Below are positions 5,671 to 10,269 of a stretch of 10,269 bases of DNA, one piece after another. Each line of letters begins with the position of its first letter. Positions within the stretch are counted from its first letter, which is position 1. Below the pieces are notes generated by a model. That model saw nothing but the letters and a program-made list of their open reading frames with translations. It ran no database searches and was not told where the DNA came from. This DNA comes from an archaeon. GTDB taxonomy: Archaea; Thermoproteota; Nitrososphaeria; Conexivisphaerales; UBA164. The translations under genes and the position numbers were made by a program. The stretch spans positions 1 to 10,269 of the forward strand of contig JAJZYL010000033.1 of NCBI GenBank assembly GCA_021798095.1, given 5' to 3'.

Positions 5671-6725
5671 ATATCAACAGCTTCAATTGATGCGGCTATT
5701 CTAGAACGATCTGGCCTGAGCTTGTGTAATATAGTATATCTGTCTGGCCTGAGGTCAGGCGCCCTCACAACAGCCGCAATGAGTTCATCCTTTGTTATTC
5801 CCATATCCAAGAACTTGATCGGAAGGCCTGCGACCTTCAGCTTTTCTATCAGAAGCCTCCAATTCATTCCATAAAAATAACTTATTAATACCGCTGCAAG
5901 CCCAACCTTTTCGCCGTGTACCCCCTTTTGTGGAGCGATTTCCCCTAAAGCATGAGAAATTAGATGCTCGCTGCCGCTACACGGCCTGCTAGACCCAGCT
6001 ATCCCTGCTGCCACGCCAGCGCTTATCAAAGCTTCGACTAGACCTCTTATTCCTTCTTCGTTGAGCTGGTTTATTTTGGCGGCATTATGCATAGCGTGAT
6101 TGGCGCTTGTCAGTGCCAGCCTAGCAGCGTAATCACCATAATACTCCCCCATATCTCGTCTAGCTAAGCGCCAATCTCTTACCGCTGTCACCTTGGCCAT
6201 CAGTTCGCCTACACCGCTTATTATCTGATCCTTTGGTGCACTACGAATTACATCGGTGTCCGCCAATACTGCTACCGGCGGTCTCACCTTGAGTGAATAT
6301 GGTTTATCAGCCCCCCTTAGGGAAGCCATGGGGCTTGCTATACCGTCCTGTGAAGAGTTGGTTGGGACACTTATATATGGTACACTGAGCCTGTATGAAA
6401 CCACCTTGGCAACATCCATGTTCTTGCCACCACCCAATCCTACTATGAAGTTTATCCCCTTTCCAATGTAATTAGCTGTTAGAGTTTCCACGACCTCCAC
6501 CGTTGGCTCTTCGACCATTTCTATCTCAAGATCTACCCCACCCAAGCCATTTGAAAGTTTTTCACCAAACAACGGCCAAACATGAGGCCCTGTTACGACC
6601 AGCCCCCGCCTCCCCATTTTAAATGTCTTAGAAATGAGATCCGAATTATCCAGGATCCCTTCCCCCATCAGCACCATGCTGGGTAGCTCCATCAGATGAT
6701 CCATACTAGATACCCTTTCCACCAT
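5667..6725 (-). CDS. egsA: sn-Glycerol-1-phosphate dehydrogenase
   Basis: Reduces dihydroxyacetone phosphate to sn-glycerol-1-phosphate with NAD(P)H, the step that gives archaeal membrane lipids their stereochemistry. The 352-residue protein has the iron-alcohol-dehydrogenase-superfamily layout: an N-terminal dinucleotide-binding half with GLGGGKNMDVAK (96-107), then VPTNSSQDGIASPMAS (120-135), a signature that recognises G1PDH rather than glycerol dehydrogenase. A helical metal-binding half follows, with H254 in SGSEHLISH and H270 in VHGEKVG. The position where relatives usually have the aspartate metal ligand (GxGD) reads GVGE here (E174). The longest start, ATG at 6725, overlaps the upstream amidohydrolase gene by 20 bases. 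ATG at 6704 (residue 8, MDHLMELP) begins one base after that gene's TAG, matches the usual N-terminus (xIELPxxVLxGxG) and is at least as likely, giving 345 residues. The stop overlaps the kinase start as ATGA. Confidence 0.93.
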   Translation of the reverse strand: MVERVSSMDHLMELPSMVLMGEGILDNSDLISKTFKMGRRGLVVTGPHVWPLFGEKLSNGLGGVDLEIEMVEEPTVEVVETLTANYIGKGINFIVGLGGGKNMDVAKVVSYRLSVPYISVPTNSSQDGIASPMASLRGADKPYSLKVRPPVAVLADTDVIRSAPKDQIISGVGELMAKVTAVRDWRLARRDMGEYYGDYAARLALTSANHAMHNAAKINQLNEEGIRGLVEALISAGVAAGIAGSSRPCSGSEHLISHALGEIAPQKGVHGEKVGLAAVLISYFYGMNWRLLIEKLKVAGLPIKFLDMGITKDELIAAVVRAPDLRPDRYTILHKLRPDRSRIAASIEAVDI

Positions 6726-7986
6726 CCATGAACGCCTTCACTTCCTCAATACTATCCTTCAATGCCATTTGGTCTGAAACTCGCACGCGGTAATCGGATT
6801 TAATGGGGTTACCGTCTAGATAAACATCCTTGATAATCGAAGAACTACCCCCGTATACAATTGATGAAAGCAGGTCCCACGTAACAGGAAGCCTATCCAA
6901 CCCTATCGATATAAAATCAGCTGGATAACCGCTTTCCAACTTTCCCGAGCCTACGCCCAACGCATGATGACCAGCTTCAGTGGCCATATAGAGCACTTCC
7001 CTGATCCCCAATGCTGAAGGGTTCCTTGTGGATGCCCTTGAAAGGTAAACCGCCATTCTCATCTCTTCGAACATATCGAAGTCTTCACCGCTGGCCGGCC
7101 CGTCAGTCCCTAGACCAACCCTTATACCTTCCCCCAAGAGATTAGATACTGGCGCTATCCCCGAGCCTAACCTAGCGTTGGACCTAGGACAGTGAGCTAA
7201 TATTGCCCCAGAATCCCTTACCAGTCCGATCTCCTCTTCCGTTATATATACTCCGTGTGCAGCGATTAATCTCTCATTTAACAATCCAACCTTTCTTAGG
7301 TATTTGAATGGTGAAAGCCCGGTTCCCTCCTTCAGTTTTAAAACCTCATCATTAGTCTCTGAAACGTGAGTCTCCACAGGATATCCATCTAACTTTGCGA
7401 GCTCACGGAGCAATTCCTCACTGCAACTATAAGTGGAATGGGGGGCAAGTGCCATCCTTGCACCGGCTGATGTTATCAGATCTTCATAATGTTTAACCAT
7501 TTTTATACGACGCCAACTTTCATCCTTCATCTCCTTATAGCTTTCCAGAAATGCAAGGCCTATGGTCGCCTTAACCTTGAAAAGCTTGAGCGCTTCCAGC
7601 ATCGGCATTACATCGTAAAAATCTATAAATGATGTAATGCCGGAGTTCACCAAGTCATATAACCCAACTACGCTTCCAGCCCTGAGCTGATCGTGGTTAA
7701 GCCTGCCCTCGATCGCCCACATGTCATTTAACCATAGATCTAATGGCTTCCCTTCAGCGACCCCCCTGAGCATAACCATGGCCACGTGTGTATGAAGATT
7801 TGAAAAGCTCGGCATTACTAGGGAATTCCCTAGGTCTACCGTTTTCTCCGGCTTCCACTCCTTCCTTAACCCGTTATCTGCGCCCACCCCTTTGATTATG
7901 CCGTCTTCTACCATCATTGAGGCGTCCTTAATGATCGCAGAGCTCGCGCTTGGAAGAAGAAGCCTTGATCTGTAGAGCGTCTTCAT
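6706..7986 (-). CDS. Amidohydrolase, MTA/SAH (5'-deoxyadenosine) deaminase-like
   Basis: A 426-residue member of the metal-dependent TrzA/SsnA/MtaD amidohydrolases. In archaea such enzymes deaminate S-adenosylhomocysteine, 5'-methylthioadenosine or 5'-deoxyadenosine, feeding recycling of SAM by-products. Seen in the sequence: the metal motif NLHTHVAM (H65, H67), the family block RGVAEGKPLDLWL (74-86) with WAIEGRL, a substrate-site histidine in APHSTYSCSE (H183), ETHVSET with H207 and E210, AAHGVY with H244, and the metal/catalytic aspartate in GTDGPAS (D295). Where MTA/SAH deaminases usually read SNNxLDMFEEMR, this protein has SGEDFDMFEEMR, so substrate preference may differ. The N- and C-terminal beta segments form the usual composite domain. 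It starts 7 bases after the FKBP stop and its end overlaps or abuts egsA. A guanine or cytosine deaminase is less likely given the RG..D.PL.xWL block. Confidence 0.85.
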   Translation of the reverse strand: MKTLYRSRLLLPSASSAIIKDASMMVEDGIIKGVGADNGLRKEWKPEKTVDLGNSLVMPSFSNLHTHVAMVMLRGVAEGKPLDLWLNDMWAIEGRLNHDQLRAGSVVGLYDLVNSGITSFIDFYDVMPMLEALKLFKVKATIGLAFLESYKEMKDESWRRIKMVKHYEDLITSAGARMALAPHSTYSCSEELLRELAKLDGYPVETHVSETNDEVLKLKEGTGLSPFKYLRKVGLLNERLIAAHGVYITEEEIGLVRDSGAILAHCPRSNARLGSGIAPVSNLLGEGIRVGLGTDGPASGEDFDMFEEMRMAVYLSRASTRNPSALGIREVLYMATEAGHHALGVGSGKLESGYPADFISIGLDRLPVTWDLLSSIVYGGSSSIIKDVYLDGNPIKSDYRVRVSDQMALKDSIEEVKAFMDGGKGI

Positions 7987-7993
7987 CCTATTT

Positions 7994-8683
7994 TTAGGGT
8001 AGATACTTCTCTCTATATATTACTTCCTTTATACCCTTGATTAAATCGAATATATCGTTTGAGGTAGCCCTCTTGATATACTGGAGCCCATCCATAAGTT
8101 CCATGCTCTGAGGCACATCTATTGTCAATGTTTCTTGGGCGATCTCAAAGGTGGTTTCTTCAACCTTAAAACGCCTTTCAATGAGCGCTTTTACCATCTC
8201 ATTGATTTCCGTTAACTCCTTCGTAACTTCAATATCGTATATAATGGTCCTGCCAGCAAGCCTATTATTATAATCAAGTTGCACCCTACCACTCCCTATC
8301 GAAACGACGTTGGCGATCTTATCATCAACCTGTATCTGGCTTCCAATTGTCAGTTCATCGGCCTTTGATCCAAACTTCCTGATGGATATGGATTTTATCT
8401 TATTTGGATCTCTTACCCCAAATCCCTTTTCTGGGGGTATTTCGACTGTAGTTTTGTCGCCTACCTTGGCCTTCAGTAGTGCTTCATCAAGGCCCTTTAA
8501 GACCCAGCCTTTGTTCACCGCCACAAGGTGAGGCTCATACTTCTTTGTCTGATCGTAGTGTCCAAGTTTCTTGGCCTCTTCTTCATATGTAGTATCCAGT
8601 AACTCTCCGCTATCCTTTATTCTCGCTGTATAAGCTAGATAAATTAGCGACCCTTCTTCCAAAACAAATTCACCTATACCCAA
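7994..8683 (-). CDS. FKBP-type peptidyl-prolyl cis-trans isomerase, archaeal long form
   Basis: Catalyses proline isomerisation during protein folding and, in this family, also acts as a chaperone through an insert-in-flap domain. The 229-residue cytoplasmic protein shows GELLDTT (26-32), a charged segment before HLVAVNKGWVLKGLDEALL (52-70), KVGDK (73-77) and PPEKGFG (83-89), then the insert-in-flap domain, and a return to the FKBP fold at DYNNRLAGRTIIYDIEV (137-153). Residues about 155-229 form the extra C-terminal domain that marks long archaeal FKBPs as distinct from the short and SlyD-like forms. The longest start is TTG at 8683, two bases after the aminotransferase stop. A second TTG at 8662 (residue 8) has a GGTGA Shine-Dalgarno match seven bases upstream and may be the true start, giving 222 residues. 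It lies in the middle of the five-gene unit. Confidence 0.92.
   Translation of the reverse strand: MGIGEFVLEEGSLIYLAYTARIKDSGELLDTTYEEEAKKLGHYDQTKKYEPHLVAVNKGWVLKGLDEALLKAKVGDKTTVEIPPEKGFGVRDPNKIKSISIRKFGSKADELTIGSQIQVDDKIANVVSIGSGRVQLDYNNRLAGRTIIYDIEVTKELTEINEMVKALIERRFKVEETTFEIAQETLTIDVPQSMELMDGLQYIKRATSNDIFDLIKGIKEVIYREKYLP
8657..8678 (-). promoter_or_regulatory. Shine-Dalgarno match inside the annotated 5' end of the FKBP gene
   Basis: On the minus strand GGTGA is followed by seven bases and then TTG (8662-8660), in frame with the FKBP coding sequence. GGTGA is complementary to the archaeal 16S rRNA 3' end, and the spacing is standard. The upstream TTG at 8683 has no comparable match, so this site may decide the start. 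Confidence 0.45.
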
Positions 8684-8685
8684 GC

Positions 8686-9846
8686 CTACTGCGCAAGGGC
8701 AGTTAATATTTCTTTGGCCCTGTCGATGGCCTTATCCACATCGTTCTTGTATCCTAAGGAATTTAATGAATGACCTACAGCTGCGATTGTCGGAAGTATC
8801 TTGTTCTTTGATATAGTGCCCATATTGCCTATCCTGAATATCTTTCCCTTAACTTCCCCAAATCCACCTGCTATAACTAGATTGTAATCATTTTCCAAAG
8901 TGGACCTGAACTTGGCGTCGTCTATTCCTGGTGGATATTTTATACTTATTACTACATTTGATCTCAGCTTTTCTTCAACGAACGGTTCTAGGCCCATTTC
9001 CTTAAAAGCTTCATAATAAGCCTGAGCGCCGGTCCTATGCATCTGAATCCTCTTATCCATCCCGTCCTGCACTATTCTAGCAAGAGCTACGTCCAAAGCG
9101 TAAAAGAGAGGCAATGCTGGTGTAAATGGTGTTTCCAGCTTGCTCAGGTAATCAACATATTTACTGTAATCGAAATATGTAGAATATGGCCTATTCTTCT
9201 TAACGTAATCAATCACCTTATCACTAACACCCACTAAAGCCAGCCCTGGCGGAGTGAATAGTGCCTTCTGGCTTCCCGCGATGACTATATCCATATTCCA
9301 TTTATCCTGAGGCAGCTCATCACCTCCTAGCACAGATATTGAATCTGCTATATAGAAGAGCCCGTATTTAACGGCCAGCTCCCCCAGCTCCTGCGCCATC
9401 CTATATGTCGTGCCAGGTGAAGTATCGTTGTACACCAAAAATATGCTCTTTGCGTCATTATTCAGTTTAATTGAAGCTTCTATCTGATCAATTGATGGTG
9501 CTGTTCCGAACGGCGCGTTAACCCTGATCGCCCTACCGCCAGCCTGATCTATCTGTTCAGCCAGCCTTCCGCTAAATTCTCCAAAAACAGGTACTATTGC
9601 CTTATCGCCTGGCCTTATTATATTAAAGACGGCAGACTCTGCCCCACCCGTACCAGATGAACTCAAAACCACCACATTATTCTTGGTCTGAAATACCGTC
9701 CTAGCATTATTCTCAATGCTGGCCATTAATTCATGAAAATCTGCACTTCTGTGGTTTATTATAGGTTTACTCATTGCAAGGAGAACGTCGTCTGGCACAT
9801 CTACCGGGCCAGGCAACATTATTATCTTTCTTTTGATATCAACCAA
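8686..9846 (-). CDS. Class V PLP aminotransferase (alanine-glyoxylate / serine-pyruvate type)
   Basis: A 386-residue pyridoxal-phosphate enzyme of the alanine-glyoxylate, serine-pyruvate and serine-glyoxylate aminotransferase group, acting in the cytoplasm on small amino acids and 2-oxo acids. Visible landmarks are the substrate-loop start MLPGPVDVP (10-18) with NHRSADF (31-37), SSGTGGAES for the phosphate of PLP (63-71), NDTSPGT (140-146), the PLP-ring aspartate in ADSISVLGGDE (D168), the Schiff-base lysine in AGSQKALFTPPG (K194), and the carboxylate-binding arginine in IFRIGNMG (R338). Full length for the family. The longest start is TTG at 9846 with GTGA seven bases upstream and a TATA box at about the right distance; ATG at 9819 (residue 10) would cut into the conserved N-terminus and is less likely. 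It is the first gene of the unit that continues with FKBP, two bases after its stop. The exact amino donor and acceptor cannot be read from sequence. Confidence 0.9.
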   Translation of the reverse strand: MVDIKRKIIMLPGPVDVPDDVLLAMSKPIINHRSADFHELMASIENNARTVFQTKNNVVVLSSSGTGGAESAVFNIIRPGDKAIVPVFGEFSGRLAEQIDQAGGRAIRVNAPFGTAPSIDQIEASIKLNNDAKSIFLVYNDTSPGTTYRMAQELGELAVKYGLFYIADSISVLGGDELPQDKWNMDIVIAGSQKALFTPPGLALVGVSDKVIDYVKKNRPYSTYFDYSKYVDYLSKLETPFTPALPLFYALDVALARIVQDGMDKRIQMHRTGAQAYYEAFKEMGLEPFVEEKLRSNVVISIKYPPGIDDAKFRSTLENDYNLVIAGGFGEVKGKIFRIGNMGTISKNKILPTIAAVGHSLNSLGYKNDVDKAIDRAKEILTALAQ

Positions 9847-9881
9847 TTATTCTCACGCCTACAGGTGTTCTAAGTGCTCTC

Positions 9882-9893
9882 TATTTAAATTTT
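9882..9893 (-). promoter_or_regulatory. TATA box of the aminotransferase-led five-gene unit
   Basis: On the minus strand AAAATTTAAATA with a following G lies in the 106-base gap upstream of the aminotransferase gene. TTTAAATA is a near-consensus archaeal TATA element. A transcription start 23-26 bases downstream would fall near 9859, leaving a leader of about a dozen bases that still contains the GTGA Shine-Dalgarno match before the TTG at 9846. Confidence 0.65.
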
Positions 9894-9952
9894 TGCTGAA
9901 CGAAAGGATGTATATTGATAGGTTAATAGACCATTATCAGCGGCGGATAAAT

Positions 9953-10269
9953 CTACTGCAGTTCAGGCATGGTACGCCTGAGCTGGCTTGACTTTAGCCT
10001 GTATGCCAAACGCCTCATCTTTATCCAGTGCGAACCTGCCCAGTATACCTTTCCGCAATTCCTGCATCGGTAGAATCTTCGATGAATCTCAAGCACCTTT
10101 GGAGGTATGCCATTTAACACACTCTTTGGAACCAGCTCAAGTTCACCATTACAGGATGTGCACCTTGAGTGGCTTAACGAGGGAATGACTCTTAGGCCCC
10201 CGAAGATCATCTTTAATCTTGACACCTCCCCTATCCCCTTTACTATAATCGCTGACTCCCCTTTCTTAA
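9953..10269 (-). CDS. Mut7-C RNase-family protein with zinc ribbon, C-terminal part (partial)
   Basis: The frame is open from the right edge of the window to the TAG at 9953-9955, giving about 104 visible residues, so the 5' part is missing. The visible part begins with KGESAIIVKGIGEVSRLKMIF, which resembles the end of the PIN-like Mut7-C domain. It continues with a zinc ribbon: SRCTSCNGELE and, after a spacer, FYRCRNCGKVYWAGSHWIKM. The CxxC...CxxCGKVYWxGSHW signature is characteristic of Mut7-C (the C-terminal domain named after the nematode MUT-7 exonuclease), a predicted RNase family common in archaea. The catalytic aspartates would lie outside the window. A GTG at 10225 preceded by GGGGAGG looks like a start, but the frame continues upstream and the family needs the preceding domain. 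Its target RNA is unknown. It lies upstream of the aminotransferase, which has its own TATA box. Confidence 0.8.
   Translation of the reverse strand, partial: KKGESAIIVKGIGEVSRLKMIFGGLRVIPSLSHSRCTSCNGELELVPKSVLNGIPPKVLEIHRRFYRCRNCGKVYWAGSHWIKMRRLAYRLKSSQLRRTMPELQ

Noticed and set aside
10188..10225. GTG at 10225 with GGGGAGG before it as the start of a small 90-residue zinc-ribbon protein.
   Set aside because: The frame stays open to the window edge and its upstream residues resemble the end of the Mut7-C PIN-like domain, so this is more likely an internal codon. The SD-like sequence is too close to the GTG.
1..10269. CRISPR arrays, insertion sequences, integrase sites, tRNA genes or toxin-antitoxin pairs.
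   Set aside because: No regular direct repeats, transposase-like frames, terminal inverted repeats or cloverleaf patterns were seen; nearly all bases are explained by housekeeping genes.

Overview
This window is archaeal chromosome with ordinary housekeeping genes and no sign of mobile elements, CRISPR arrays, tRNA or rRNA genes. The archaeal origin rests on glycerol-1-phosphate dehydrogenase (the enzyme that sets archaeal lipid stereochemistry), a RadA C-terminus, archaeal/eukaryal-type tyrosyl- and glycyl-tRNA synthetases, a long-form archaeal FKBP, a Mut7-C zinc-ribbon protein, and TTTAAATA-like TATA boxes placed for leaderless or very short-leader transcripts. The small protein resembling TFE-beta/RPC34 (winged helix plus four cysteines) fits the TACK lineages or some related groups best, but I cannot place the organism more precisely.

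Layout. Bases 1-1240 (+): the 3' end of radA, then tyrS after a 30-base gap. Bases 1251-2197 (-): a TFE-beta-like transcription factor gene, then rlmE (FtsJ-type rRNA 2'-O-methyltransferase), joined by an ATGA stop/start overlap; rlmE converges on tyrS. Bases 2198-2437: a 240-base intergenic stretch holding the TFE-beta-like promoter and little else. Bases 2438-4105 (-): glyS. Bases 4161-4943 (+): an unrecognised 260-residue protein, divergent from glyS across a 55-base shared promoter region and overlapping the next gene tail-to-tail by 29 bases. Bases 4915-9846 (-): a tightly packed five-gene unit, in order of transcription class V aminotransferase, long FKBP prolyl isomerase, MTA/SAH-type adenosine deaminase-like amidohydrolase, G1P dehydrogenase (egsA), and a predicted Ser/Thr protein kinase. 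Bases 9953-10269 (-): the 3' part of a Mut7-C RNase-family gene that runs off the right edge.

How the genes fit together. The left half concerns information processing: recombination, charging of Tyr and Gly tRNAs, 23S rRNA modification and transcription initiation. The five-gene unit mixes amino-group transfer, protein folding, S-adenosyl-nucleoside recycling, lipid backbone synthesis and a kinase. Junctions of 2 nt, 7 nt, a 20-nt overlap and ATGA suggest one transcript from the TATA box near 9882-9893, but I see no single pathway linking all five.

I did not find a convincing undescribed system. The items most worth a second look are the 260-residue unknown, whose N-terminus resembles a degenerate nucleotidyltransferase motif; the TFE-beta-like/rlmE coupling; the glutamate in egsA where the family usually has an aspartate metal ligand; and the compact divergent and overlapping arrangements around 4106-4160 and 4915-4947.
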